Shown: in pieces, positions 15,604 to 26,100 of the stretch
How positions within the stretch are numbered: the stretch's first letter is position 1
Layout of the letters: the number at the start of each line of letters is the position of its first letter
Source of the DNA: Nocardia huaxiensis
GTDB lineage: Bacteria; Actinomycetota; Actinomycetes; Mycobacteriales; Mycobacteriaceae
Direction: 5' to 3'
DNA: 64,000 nt
NCBI RefSeq assembly: GCF_013744875.1
Contig: NZ_CP059399.1
Span: 4,464,001-4,528,000 of the forward strand
Program-made: the position numbers and the translations under genes
The notes under the pieces: generated by a model
The model's database searches: none
The model's input: the letters and a program-made list of their open reading frames with translations, nothing else
Told to the model about the DNA's origin: nothing

Positions 15604-16617
15604 TTACTCCTCGACGGCAACCTCATCGGTGACCGCCGCCGCCTCGGTGCCGGCCTCGTCGGCGACCGGCGCACCCTCGGTGGCCGGGGCCATGTAGCCG
15701 TTCACCGCGCCCACCGCGGCGCCGATTCCGGCGCCGATGGTCGCCGCGGGCACCGCGATCAGTGCGACGGCGGCTGTCGCGCCCACGGCGGGCCCGAACA
15801 CCCAGCCCGCGGGAGCGAACGGCGTGCCCGCCATCGCGCCGATGAACCCGCCCATGACCGCACCGGCCACCTCGAGCGGCGCGGCCACGGCCACACCCAC
15901 GCCCGCGCCGACGGCAGCGGTGCCGACGGTCTGAGCGGCGATGCGGTCGGAGCGGCTGGGCTCGAAGCCGGCCGAGTCGAGGGTGCGGGCGAGATCCGCT
16001 TCCGCCTCTCCGACAAGGGAATTCACCGTGGCCGCCTGCTCGGCGTTCATCCACTCCGGAATGACGAGCACGGTGTCGCCGAAGCGGAGCATGCCGTCGG
16101 GCGCGGCAATGGGGGCCACATCGGGGGCCGCCATCGGGTCCGGTGCGCGCAACTGCTGCACGTCGACCGCGGCGAGCGGGCCATTGGGGATGGCGCGCAC
16201 TCCGGTGGCCGAATTGCGGTCGACCAGAACGGGTGCCGCCGCCACGGCGGGCTCGACCCCCTCGGCAGCGGCCTCCACGCCCTCGGCCGCCGGCTCGACG
16301 CCCTCGGCGACGGCCGCGCTGTCGGTCGCCTCGGCCTCGGCCGCGGCCGGTGCGGGGCCGAGCAGGCCGCGCATGCCCTCCGCCAGTTCCGGCGGCACCG
16401 CGACTTCACCGAACGGCGAATCGACCGTCACATTGGGGTCGGCCGGATCGACGGGAGCGACGGCGGCCGGTGCCGAGTCCTCACCCGGAACCGGGTCCGC
16501 CGAGGCGGTTCCGGCCACGGCCAGCGCGGTGACCAGCGGCAGCGCACCGGCTACGGCGATGGAACCAAGACGCCGGCGGCGCGGCGAAATCTGATCAACC
16601 TGTTGGCGTTTGCCCAT
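15604..16617 (-). CDS. Secreted Gly/Ala-rich hydrophobic-domain protein, paralogue B
   Basis: A 337-residue exported protein with a signal peptide (RRRRLGSIAVAGALPLVTALAV, cleavage near ASADP). The middle is Ala/Glu/Pro-rich with three near-repeats of AxGVEPAAEGVE (about residues 103-124). The C-terminal half aligns with paralogue A: LRFGDTVLVIPEWMNAEQAA, SRSDRIAAQTVGTAAVGAG and then a Gly/Ala hydrophobic block of about 90 residues. A charged Glu-rich tail follows. The function is unknown. The ATG at 16617 lies near GAAAGGTCATCC on the minus strand, giving a reasonable ribosome site. Confidence 0.75.
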   Translation of the reverse strand: MGKRQQVDQISPRRRRLGSIAVAGALPLVTALAVAGTASADPVPGEDSAPAAVAPVDPADPNVTVDSPFGEVAVPPELAEGMRGLLGPAPAAAEAEATDSAAVAEGVEPAAEGVEAAAEGVEPAVAAAPVLVDRNSATGVRAIPNGPLAAVDVQQLRAPDPMAAPDVAPIAAPDGMLRFGDTVLVIPEWMNAEQAATVNSLVGEAEADLARTLDSAGFEPSRSDRIAAQTVGTAAVGAGVGVAVAAPLEVAGAVMGGFIGAMAGTPFAPAGWVFGPAVGATAAVALIAVPAATIGAGIGAAVGAVNGYMAPATEGAPVADEAGTEAAAVTDEVAVEE

Positions 16618-16727
16618 GGATGACCTTTCTCACGAATGTCAACAGATGTATGACATTCGCTCCGGCGCACCCGCCGGATAGGTCAAGGCGTCAGCCCGGT
16701 CGCGACAGGGGTGATCGTGTCGCGAAA

Positions 16728-18155
16728 TCAGGCCGCGGGACCGGCTTTCGTGTTCGCCACGGATTTGCCGTTCCCCGAAGAGTTTTCGGTTCCGAGCTGT
16801 TTGGCGAGCTCGCGGGCGTCCTCCGGCGAATCCAGGGCTTCCAGCGCGAGCCGCGCGAACACCCACTGCTCGGTGGCGGCCATCTGCCCGCGGTGGCGGC
16901 CCAGGAAGGAGACCGCCCATTCGAGCACGGTGACGAACCGGCTGCGGAATCCGATCAGATACCACAGGTGCAGTCCCAGCCACGCCAGCCAGGCGATGAA
17001 GCCGCTGAACTCCAGCTTGCCGACCTGGCACACCGCGTTGAAGCGCGACACGGTGGCCATGGAGCCCTTGTCGAAGTACTTGAAAGGCTTACGCTCCGCG
17101 GGCTTTTCGCCCTTGAGCTCGGCCTTGATGGCCTTGGCCGCGTAGGTGCCGCCCTGAATCGCGCCCTGCGCCTGTCCCGGCACGCCCGGCACGGACATGA
17201 GGTCGCCGACCACGAACACGTTCGGGTGGCCCTTGATGGTGAGGTCCGGTTCGACGATCACGCGGCCCGCGCGATCGACCTCGGTGCCGTCGGACTTTTC
17301 GGCGAGCAGCTTGCCCAGCTCGCTGGCCTGCACACCGGCCGACCACACCTTGCACGCCGACTCGATGCGCCGCACGCCGTCGCCGTCCTTGATGGTGACC
17401 CCGCGCGCGTCCACATCGGTGACCAGCGCGTTGAGCTGGATCTCGACGCCCATCTTCTCGAGCCGCTTGTGCGCCTTCATGCCGAGCTTGGGGCCCATGG
17501 GCTTGAGCACGGCGTCCGCGCCCTCGACCAGGATGACGCGGGTGTCGCGCGGATCGATGTTGCGGAAGGATCCTTCCAGGGTGCGATCGGCGAGTTCGGC
17601 GATCTGCCCGGCCAATTCGACGCCGGTCGGGCCCGCGCCGACCACGACGAAGGTCATGAACCGGTCGCGCGTCTCCTGATCGGTGGCCAGTTCGGCCTCC
17701 TCGAACGACCCGAGGATGCGTGCGCGCAGTTCGAGCGCGTCGTCGATGGTCTTCATGCCGGGCGCGTAGGTGGCGAAGTGATCGTTGCCGAAGTAGGACT
17801 GCTGCGCGCCGGTCGCCACGATGAGGCTGTCGAACGCGGTGACGGTGTCCTGGTTCAGCAGCCGCGAGGTCACGGTGTTGTTCACCAGGTCCACATCGTG
17901 CACGTCGCCCATGATGACGCCGACGTTCTTCTGCTTGCGCAGCACGATGCGGGTGGCGGGCGCGATCTCGCCGACGGACAGAATGCCGGTCGCGACCTGG
18001 TACAGCAGCGGCTGGAACAGGTGCGTGGAGGTCTTGGAGATCAGCGTGATGTCGACGTCGGCCTTCCGCAGGTGCTTGCAAGCGAAGAGCCCACCGAACC
18101 CGGATCCGATAACCACCACCCGATGGCGCTGGTCAACCTGTGCGTCGGCGTTCAT
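16728..18155 (-). CDS. ndh: Type II NADH:quinone oxidoreductase
   Basis: A 475-residue NDH-2, the non-proton-pumping dehydrogenase that passes electrons from NADH to menaquinone at the membrane. The FAD dinucleotide fold VVVIGSGFGGLFACKHL is at the N-terminus, the NAD fold FVVVGAGPTGVELAGQ near residue 165, and VFVVGDLMSV near the end of the FAD domain. The C-terminal part (about 385-430) has the amphipathic and hydrophobic membrane-anchoring region FSGFIAWLAWLGLHLWYLIGF. It begins at the ATG 18155 and is monocistronic. Confidence 0.97.
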   Translation of the reverse strand: MNADAQVDQRHRVVVIGSGFGGLFACKHLRKADVDITLISKTSTHLFQPLLYQVATGILSVGEIAPATRIVLRKQKNVGVIMGDVHDVDLVNNTVTSRLLNQDTVTAFDSLIVATGAQQSYFGNDHFATYAPGMKTIDDALELRARILGSFEEAELATDQETRDRFMTFVVVGAGPTGVELAGQIAELADRTLEGSFRNIDPRDTRVILVEGADAVLKPMGPKLGMKAHKRLEKMGVEIQLNALVTDVDARGVTIKDGDGVRRIESACKVWSAGVQASELGKLLAEKSDGTEVDRAGRVIVEPDLTIKGHPNVFVVGDLMSVPGVPGQAQGAIQGGTYAAKAIKAELKGEKPAERKPFKYFDKGSMATVSRFNAVCQVGKLEFSGFIAWLAWLGLHLWYLIGFRSRFVTVLEWAVSFLGRHRGQMAATEQWVFARLALEALDSPEDARELAKQLGTENSSGNGKSVANTKAGPAA

Positions 18156-18344
18156 CTAAGTCCCTGCTCCTGCCCTACGGTGAAATTACGACACTTCACG
18201 CACAACCGTATCGCGGCGTGAGGTGCAACGACCAATCAGGACCAATCGGAAAACGGACCATCGCGACATCCCACTCGAAAATACAATATGGGCGGTCGCG
18301 CAGGGGGCAATGGCGCGCTTCCGATTGATCCGTCGTCGCCTGCC

Positions 18345-19217
18345 TCAGCGGCCGGCGAACAGGAGCTGGGCCACCTTGGTGGTGGTCTCCGCGCCGTCGG
18401 TGTATCCGCCCTGATCACCCTGATCGGTCATGATCGCGAGGGTGTAGCGCTCACCGGGCCCGGCGAAACCGACCGAGTTGACCACCCAGCCGCCCTGTTC
18501 GGCGGACCAGCCGTTCTTGAGACCGGGGCGCATGGCCGCGCCCGCGCCCCACACGCCCCAGTGCTGGTTGGCGTCGACCTGGCGCATGCGGTCGATGAGG
18601 TAGGCGCGGTCGTCGGGGTGCATGCGGGTGAGGACGTCGTCCATCAGGCGGTCCAGGTCCGCGGGGGTGCACTGCTGAAAACCCCAGTCGGGGAAGAGCT
18701 TGAACTGCTCGACGGCGGTGGTGGGCGGGAAGGGGACCAGCCCGGTCATGCCGTTGGAGCGGAAGGCGTTCTGGAAGGACATGCGGTCGATGCCGGCGTA
18801 CTTGTTCCAGAGGATGTCGGCGGCATTGTCGTTCGAGGTTGCCAGCATGGATTCGAGCAGGGCGCGATCGCCGCCGTCGAGGGTGATGGCGCCGACGCGG
18901 GCGCGGTTCAGCAGATCCTCCGCGATCGCCAGTTTGATGGTGGAGGCGGTCCAGAACATGGTGTCGGCATTGGCATTCCGATAAACGCCGCCCGTAACCC
19001 GGTCGCGCACCACGTATCCCGTCACGCCGGGACGGGTGCGCAAATAGTTGTCCACGGCGGTGATGCGATTGGACATATCGCAGTCGAAGCCACCGGCGCA
19101 GGTCTGCGTGGCGACCGGCCACGCGCCCGCGGTGGGCACTATGAGGGGCGCGGCCGGAATCAGCGCGGCGGCGGCGAGAACGGAAGCGGAGGCGGCCACG
19201 CGGTTGCGCCGGGCCAT
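18345..19217 (-). CDS. Exported class A beta-lactamase-like serine hydrolase
   Basis: A 290-residue protein with an N-terminal signal sequence (ASVLAAAALIPAAPLIV) and the beta-lactamase/transpeptidase fold. The nucleophile motif is S92-T-I-K95. A loop SNDN (128-131) sits at the SDN position, and KNG (234-236) takes the place of the KTG triad. Motif 3 with N instead of T/S, and no obvious ExxLN omega loop, make true penicillinase activity uncertain. A D,D-peptidase, esterase or inactive relative is equally possible. The start at ATG 19217 gives MARRNRV. Confidence 0.8.
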   Translation of the reverse strand: MARRNRVAASASVLAAAALIPAAPLIVPTAGAWPVATQTCAGGFDCDMSNRITAVDNYLRTRPGVTGYVVRDRVTGGVYRNANADTMFWTASTIKLAIAEDLLNRARVGAITLDGGDRALLESMLATSNDNAADILWNKYAGIDRMSFQNAFRSNGMTGLVPFPPTTAVEQFKLFPDWGFQQCTPADLDRLMDDVLTRMHPDDRAYLIDRMRQVDANQHWGVWGAGAAMRPGLKNGWSAEQGGWVVNSVGFAGPGERYTLAIMTDQGDQGGYTDGAETTTKVAQLLFAGR

Positions 19218-19362
19218 CGGAGAACGCACGGTGCAAAACAATAGACACCACAATGCCCGGTTTGCACGTCTTGAGCTCCGCCGCTGCGTGTGCTAGCGAA
19301 ATGTCGCTGGCACAAAGGTTTTCGAGACGCGGTCGGCGCGTCCGGCGGGACGGCTGCGGACT

Positions 19363-19569
19363 TCAGCGGAATGCCGCGCGTAGTTCCTCGATGCTGCGTC
19401 CATTGAGGCGATAGCAATGCTCGAACGCCTCGGTGTGGTGATCGCGTGCCCAGGACTGCAGCACGACGGTGCGGCCGTAGAACCGTGAGTTGATCAGCTC
19501 CCAGCGGTCGCCTACCCGTCGAACCGTGAACCCGGCTCTGGGAACCAGTGGAATCACCGATGCAGACAT
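19363..19569 (-). CDS. Small conserved-looking protein of unknown function
   Basis: A 68-residue open frame beginning at ATG 19569 with an AAGG about 13 bases upstream. The product is MSASVIPLVPRAGFTV, then RRVGDRWELINSRFYGRTVV and a tail with YRLNGRSIEELRAAF. Soluble, mixed composition, no signal or membrane segment. The codon usage is consistent with a gene. It lies between a hydrolase and recC on the opposite strand to recC. I do not recognise it. Confidence 0.5.
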   Translation of the reverse strand: MSASVIPLVPRAGFTVRRVGDRWELINSRFYGRTVVLQSWARDHHTEAFEHCYRLNGRSIEELRAAFR

Positions 19570-19745
19570 CGACCCGAACCAGCCTTTCCTCACCACGCGC
19601 GACTCCCCGAAAAGCACTGTCGCATACCACACTCGAATTTCGGAGTGACGCGCCCTAGCAAATCGAAGGCATGTGGCGGGTGCCACACGGCGAGCCGGAC
19701 GGGCCGGTGTTTGCATGTCGTTCGCCGACTGTATAGACACACCTG

Positions 19746-22700
19746 GTGCACATTCATCGTGCCGAGCGTGCGGACACGCTCGCCGACGCGCTGGCCGAGC
19801 TGCTCGCCGAACCGCTCGGCGATCCGTTCACCCCGGAAGTGGTCGCGGTCCCGGCCAAGGGGATCGAGCGCTGGCTCGAGCAGCGGCTCGGCACCGTGCT
19901 CGGCAGCGGTGCGGTGGCCGACGGGATTTCGGCCAATATCGACTTCGCGGATCCGGCCGGGCTGGTCGCGGCGGTGCTGTCGGAGGCGACCGGCATGGTG
20001 CCCGAGGAGGATCCGTGGGCGCCGGAGCGGCTGGTGTGGACACTGCTGCCGGTGGTCGACGAGGTGCTGTCCGAGCCGTGGGCGGCGGTGGTGGCGCGCC
20101 ATCTGGGACATGGGAATCCGGCCGGGTACCGGGTGGGGCGGCGGTATGCGACGGCGGCGCGGATCGCGGAACTGTTCGCCTCGTATGGGACGCAGCGGCC
20201 CGCGCTCATCACGGACTGGGCGGCCGGTATCGACAGTGATGGGGCCGGGAACCCGCTGCCCGAGGATCTGCTGTGGCAGCCGCAGCTGTGGCGGCGGCTG
20301 CGTGCTGCCGTGGGCGTGCCGAGTCCGGCCGAGCGGCTCGAATCCGCTTGTGCGCGACTGCGAGACGAGCCGGGCGTGGTGTCGCTGCCGGAGCGCATCT
20401 CACTGTTCGGCGTAACCCGATTGGCGACCGACCAGTTGGAAGTGCTGTCGGCGCTGTCCCACGGACGACAGGTCCACCTGTGGCTGGTGCACCCCAGCCC
20501 GGCCCTGTGGACCAAACTCGCCGACGCCGAGGTCATCCCCAATCCCGGTGTGCGCGTGCGGCATCCACTGCTCGCCGCGCTGGGACGGGACGTGCGCGAG
20601 CTGCAACAGCGCCTGTCGGCCTACGACCACATCGACACCTACCACCCGCAGCCTGCGGCCAGGACAGCTGCCGACAGCGGGCCGAGTGAAACGTCCGGCC
20701 GGGATTCGCGGCTTGCCGCGGTAGGCTCGCGCACCCTGCTGACGGAGTTGCAGGCGGCCATCCGGCAGGACCGATGGTCGTTGCTGCCGGATCCGGCGCT
20801 GGCGGACGGCAGTATCACCGTGCATTCGTGTCACGGGCCGGCGCGGCAGGTGGAGGTGCTGCGGGACGCGCTGCTCGGAATCTTCGGGGCGGACCCGACT
20901 TTGGAGCCGCGCGATGTGATCGTCATGTGCCCGGACGTGGAGAGTTATGCGCCGCTGGTGCGGGCGGCATTCGGCCAGTGGTCTCTCGATGGGGCCGAGC
21001 CGGGACATCCGGCGCACGGGCTGCGGGTGCGGCTGGCCGATCGGGCGCAGCGGGCGGTGAATCCGCTGCTGGGGGTGATCGGGACGCTGCTGGAGTTGGC
21101 GGACGGGCGGGTCACCGCCACCGAGGTGCTGGATCTCGCCGCGGCGGAACCGGTTCGGCTGCGATGCGGGTTCGACGACGACGACATCGAGCGGCTGCGG
21201 GAATGGGCGACCGAGACCGGGGCGCGCTGGGGGATCGGGCAGCGGCAGCGGCAGGCGTTCGGGCTCGGGGATTTCGCGCAGAACACGGTGAACGCCGCGG
21301 TGGACCGGATTCTGCTGGGGGTGGCCGCGGGCGAATCCAGTGAGGACTGGCTGGATTTGGTGCTGCCGCTCGACGATGTCGACAGCAATGACATCGATCT
21401 GGCCGGGCGGTTCGCGGAGTTCGTGGATCGGCTGGCGGTGTGCCTGCGGGATCTGCGCGGGTCCACGGTGGACGAACCGGCCGGGTCGGCGCGGCCCGCG
21501 GCGGAATGGGCGATGGTGCTGGGACGGGCGCTGGATCTGCTCACCGATGTCCCGCGCGGGCAGGCGTGGATGGGGGTGCAGGCACGGCGGGAGCTGAGTG
21601 CGGCGCTCGAGCACGCGGGACGGATTCCCTTGCGGCTCACCGATATCGGCGCACTGTTGAATTCCCGGCTGGCGGGGCGGCCGTCGCGGGCGAACTTCCG
21701 CACCGGGGAGCTGACCGTGTGCACCATGGTGCCCATGCGGTCGGTGCCGCACCGGGTGGTGGTGCTGCTCGGACTGGACGACGAGGTGTTCCCGCGCACC
21801 GGCGGCGTGGACGGCGACGATGTGCTGGCGCGGCACCGCTGCCCGGGGGACCGGGACCCGCGCAGTGAGGACCGGCAGCTGCTGCTGGACGCCATCACGG
21901 CGGCCGGGGAGCGACTTGTCTTGCTGCACACCGGATCCGATCCGGTCAGCGGTGCGCATCGCCCCCCTGCCATACCGCTGGCCGAGGTCCTCGACACCGT
22001 GCGGGCCCACGTCGGTGCGGACGCCATGGATCGGGTGATCACCCGGCATCCCCTGCAGCCCTTCGATAGTCGCAACTTCCAGGCGGACGCGCCCTTCAGC
22101 TTCGACACGGTGGCGCTGGCCGGTGCGCTGGCTGCCGCGCAGCCGCCCGCGCCGCGCGCGCCCTTCCTCGCCGGCGCCTTGCCCGGCTCCGAACGCACGG
22201 ACGTCGAACTGGCCGACCTGGTGGCCTTCGCCGAACATCCGGTGCGCGCCTTCCTGTGGCAGCGCCTCGGCATTCGCGTGCCCGAGGAAGAGGAGGAGAT
22301 CGCCGACCGCCTGCCCATCGAACTCGACGGGCTCACCAAATGGAATATGGGCGAGCGCATGCTGTCCGCGCGGCTCACCGGCGTCGATCCCGCGATCCTG
22401 CGTGCGGCCGAGTGGCGGCGCGGCACCCTGCCGCCCTTCGCGCTCGGCGCGGCCGTGCTCGACGAGGTGGAGTCCACCGTCGACCGCCTGGTCCGGGTGG
22501 CGCGACCGCTGCACGAAATCCCGTCCCGCACCATCGATATCGCCGTCGATCTGGGTGACGGCCGCCGCCTCACCGGCACCGTCCCCGACGTCCACGACGA
22601 CGCGGTGCTGCGCACCACCTACTCCCGCCTGGCGGCCAAACACCGCATGGCCGCCTGGGTCCGGCTGCTCGCCCTCGCCGCCACCGGCGACCACCAGTCG

Positions 22701-23138
22701 TGGCGGGCCATCACCATCGGCCGGGGCAAAATGTCCCGCCCCGCCTGGCAATCCACCCTCACCGCCCCCAACGCGCCCCTGGCCCGCACCCTGCTGCGCG
22801 ATCTGGTCCACCTGCGCGACGAGGGGCTCGCCGAACCCCTTCCCATCATCCCCGCCACCTCGGCCACCTACGCCGAGCGCCGCTGCCAGGGCTCGTCCCC
22901 CGAGGACGCCCTGCTGGCCGCCGAACAAGAATTCGACGGCGGCAAGGACGGTCCCGGCCGCTACGGCGAACACACCGACCGCTACCTGCGCTACATCCTC
23001 GGCCCCGCCCCGCGCTTCCACCTGCTCACCGAACGTATCGACCCCGCCACCCCCGACGCGGAACCCACCCGCTTCGGCACCCTGGCGCGCCGCCTCTGGA
23101 ATCCGTTGCTCGCCAACGAGAATCAGGGACAGCCATGA
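19746..23138 (+). CDS. recC: Exodeoxyribonuclease V subunit gamma (RecC)
   Basis: The 1130-residue RecC subunit of RecBCD, the scaffold that splits DNA strands and senses Chi-like sequences. The N-terminal region MHIHRAERADTLADALAELL and PAKGIERWLEQRLG, and the middle CHGPARQVEVLRDALLGIF and VIVMCPDVESYAPLVRAAF, are diagnostic of RecC. The length is close to the mycobacterial protein. The GTG at 19746 starts the conserved sequence. It leads a recC-recB-recD cluster with 43 bp to recB; RecBCD in this lineage acts in end resection and single-strand annealing. Confidence 0.95.
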   Translation: MHIHRAERADTLADALAELLAEPLGDPFTPEVVAVPAKGIERWLEQRLGTVLGSGAVADGISANIDFADPAGLVAAVLSEATGMVPEEDPWAPERLVWTLLPVVDEVLSEPWAAVVARHLGHGNPAGYRVGRRYATAARIAELFASYGTQRPALITDWAAGIDSDGAGNPLPEDLLWQPQLWRRLRAAVGVPSPAERLESACARLRDEPGVVSLPERISLFGVTRLATDQLEVLSALSHGRQVHLWLVHPSPALWTKLADAEVIPNPGVRVRHPLLAALGRDVRELQQRLSAYDHIDTYHPQPAARTAADSGPSETSGRDSRLAAVGSRTLLTELQAAIRQDRWSLLPDPALADGSITVHSCHGPARQVEVLRDALLGIFGADPTLEPRDVIVMCPDVESYAPLVRAAFGQWSLDGAEPGHPAHGLRVRLADRAQRAVNPLLGVIGTLLELADGRVTATEVLDLAAAEPVRLRCGFDDDDIERLREWATETGARWGIGQRQRQAFGLGDFAQNTVNAAVDRILLGVAAGESSEDWLDLVLPLDDVDSNDIDLAGRFAEFVDRLAVCLRDLRGSTVDEPAGSARPAAEWAMVLGRALDLLTDVPRGQAWMGVQARRELSAALEHAGRIPLRLTDIGALLNSRLAGRPSRANFRTGELTVCTMVPMRSVPHRVVVLLGLDDEVFPRTGGVDGDDVLARHRCPGDRDPRSEDRQLLLDAITAAGERLVLLHTGSDPVSGAHRPPAIPLAEVLDTVRAHVGADAMDRVITRHPLQPFDSRNFQADAPFSFDTVALAGALAAAQPPAPRAPFLAGALPGSERTDVELADLVAFAEHPVRAFLWQRLGIRVPEEEEEIADRLPIELDGLTKWNMGERMLSARLTGVDPAILRAAEWRRGTLPPFALGAAVLDEVESTVDRLVRVARPLHEIPSRTIDIAVDLGDGRRLTGTVPDVHDDAVLRTTYSRLAAKHRMAAWVRLLALAATGDHQSWRAITIGRGKMSRPAWQSTLTAPNAPLARTLLRDLVHLRDEGLAEPLPIIPATSATYAERRCQGSSPEDALLAAEQEFDGGKDGPGRYGEHTDRYLRYILGPAPRFHLLTERIDPATPDAEPTRFGTLARRLWNPLLANENQGQP

Positions 23139-23181
23139 CAGCCCGTAACCTCCGGCCCGGCCCGGCTCTCGAAAGGCGCGG

Positions 23182-26100
23182 ATGACCGACGAACTCTTCT
23201 CGCTCACCGACCCGGACCTCGAGCCCCGTCCCGCCGCCCGTTCCCGACGCCGTGGCGACACCTCCGGCGGTGAGCGCCGCCCCCGCCGTGACCCGGAACC
23301 TGCTGCCGCGGAAGACCTTTTCGGCGGCGCACCATCCGCGCCGGGCGACAGCACCGCGGCCGGCCCGGCCGAAACGAGCCAGAACCCCGGTGGCACAGGC
23401 GTGACGGCCGGATCGACCGCGGAGGCGGAGCTGTTCTCGCTGGACGCCGCGGTCACTGACGATGTGGCCGTGGGCGACGTCCCCGATCGGGCGGCGGCCG
23501 GTGCGATGACGCGCGAGTCGGTCTCGGGCACATTGTTCCCGGATGACGTATCCGGGGCGTCGCTCGCCCACGACCCGGTGGATGTGGAAGCAGGTCTGTG
23601 GGTGACGCCCGAGGATTCGGTGAGTATTGCCGCAGGTTCCGGGAATGCGCCCGGCGCACAGCATGTTTCCGATGCGGCCGAGGTGGCCGCGGGAGCGGCC
23701 GAGAACCGGTTCGAGTTGACCGGGCCGTTGCCGACCGGGACGACGGTGCTGGAAGCCAGTGCGGGGACCGGGAAGACGTATGCCATTGTCGGGCTGGCGG
23801 TGCGGTTCGTGGCCGAGGCGGGGGTGGACGTCTCGCAGTTGCTGCTGGTGACCTTCAGCCGGGCAGCCACGCAGGAGTTGCGCGAGCGCACCCGGGATCG
23901 GTTCGTGAGTGTGGCTGTGGCGCTGGGGGATCCGGAGCGGGCGCGGGCGCACACAGATGAGCTGGTGCGGCATCTGGCGCAGGCCAATCCGGCGGAGGTG
24001 GCGGCGCGACGGGAGCGGCTGCTGGCGGCGCTGTCGGATTTCGACGCTGGAACGATCGCGACCACCCACAGTTTCTGTCAGCGGATGCTGGATGAGCTGG
24101 GCTTGGCGGGGGAGCAGGAGCCGGGGGTCCGGCTCGTGGAGGGGATCGAGGATGTCGTGTCCACGGTCGCCGATGATCTGTATTTGAGCCGGTATGCCCG
24201 TACGACAGCGCCTTTCGCGCCCGCGGAGGCGCAACGACTGGCGTCGGCGGCGGTGGGGGATCGGCAGGCCGTGCTGGTGCCGGAGGCCGAGGGCGAGGAC
24301 GATCCGGCGGCGGAGCGGGTGGCCTTCGCGGCGGCCGCGCGGGTGGAAACGCAACGGCGGAAACGGCTTTCGGGGCTGCGGGACTTCGATGATCTGCTGG
24401 TGCTGCTGCACGAGGTGCTCGCCGATCCGGAGCACGGGCAGCGGGCGTGCCAGCGCATCCGGGATCGGTTCCGGGTGGCGCTGGTGGACGAGTTCCAGGA
24501 CACCGATCCGCTGCAGTGGGACATTCTGCGGCGGGCCTTCCACGGGCACGCCACCCTGGTGCTGGTGGGCGACCCCAAGCAGGCGATCTACGCCTTCCGG
24601 GGCGCGGAGGTGCTGAGCTATCTGGACGCGGTCGCGCACGCCGGCAGTCGTCGTGAGCTCACCACCAATCGGCGCAGTGATGCCGGATTGCTGGCGGCGC
24701 TCGAGCACCTGCAGGGTGGTGCGGCGCTGGGGCACAAGGAGATCACCGTGCACCGGGTGGCCCCCACGCGGTCTTTCACCCGGCTTTCCGGTCCGGCCGA
24801 GCAGATTGTCCCGTTGCGGCTCAGGTGTTTTCCGCGCACGGGAGCCGGGGCGCTGAATCGCTCCGGCTATCCGACGGTGGGGCGGCAGCGGGAGCGGATC
24901 GCGGTGGATGTGGTCGCCGATATCGTGCGGCTGCTGGAATCCGGGACGCGCATCGACGCCGGGACCGAGCACGAAAGGCCGATCGGGCCGGGCGATATCG
25001 CGGTGCTGGTGCGCAACCACAAGCAGCTCGACCTGGTGCGCCGGGAACTGGAGCGGGCCGGGGTGGCGGCCGTACTCACCAGCGGGGCCAGCGTTTTCAG
25101 CACCCCGGCCGCCGGAGAATGGCTGTGGGTGCTGCACGCCCTGGAACAGCCGCACCGCGCCGACCGGGTGCGGCTGGCGGCCGGGACGACCCTGCTCGGG
25201 CTGTCCGCCGACGAGATCGATTCCGGCGGAGCCGATCTGGTGGGACGGCTCAGTGCCGAACTGCGTGATGCCGGACGGCTGTTCGCCCGTGCGGGTTTCG
25301 CGGCCGTGTTCGAGAAGATGAGCGCCGCAACCCGATTGGCGCCCCGGCTGCTGGCCCTCGAAGGCGGTGAACGCCGGCTCACCGACCTGCGGCAGATCGC
25401 GCAGCTGCTCGACGAGGCCGCGCTGCGCGAGGGCCTCGGCCTGACCGCGCTCACCCGCTGGCTGGCCGACCACGTGCGCGACCCCGCCGCGGGCAGTGTC
25501 GCCAATCGCAGCCGCCGCCTGGACCGGGATGCCGCGGCCGTGCAGCTGGCCACCGTGCATGCCAGCAAGGGTCTCGAATTCCCGGTCGTCTATCTGCCTT
25601 TCGCCTGGGACGCCGCCAAACTGCGCAACCCGCCGACGCTGCTGTTCCACGACGAGCAGGGCCGCCGCGTGCTGGATGTGGGCGGGCCGGAGGCCATCGG
25701 CTACAACAACCGCAAGGTGCGGGCCGAGGCCGAGGAGGCAGCCGAGGAGCTGCGCCTGCTGTATGTCGCGCTGACCCGCGCCGGTGCGCAGGTGGTGGCC
25801 TGGTGGGCGCCCGCCTTCGACACCCAGACCTCTCCGCTGCATCGCATGCTGCTGGGGCGCGAGCCGGGCAGCCCCGCGGTGGCAGACAAGGCGCCGGTGC
25901 CCTCGGATCCCGTTGTGCTGGAGCGTTTCACGGAGTGGGCGGCTACCGCCGAACCGGGCGTGATCGCCATCGAACCGGTGCGCGCCGCCACCCCCGCCCG
26001 CCTGCGCCGCGACGCCACCAGCACCGCCACCGCCGACCTGCGCGCCGCCCACTTCGACCGCACCCTGGACCAGGATTGGCGGCGCACCTCCTACTCGGCG

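Noticed and set aside
15502..16623. Plus-strand 373-codon frame opposite paralogue B
   Set aside because: Highly Gly/Arg/His-rich antisense shadow of the Gly/Ala-rich secreted protein; no start signal or domain.
18156..18344. Possible 62-residue plus-strand gene between ndh and the serine hydrolase
   Set aside because: Lower GC, no ribosome site and no conserved feature; more likely the promoter region of ndh.
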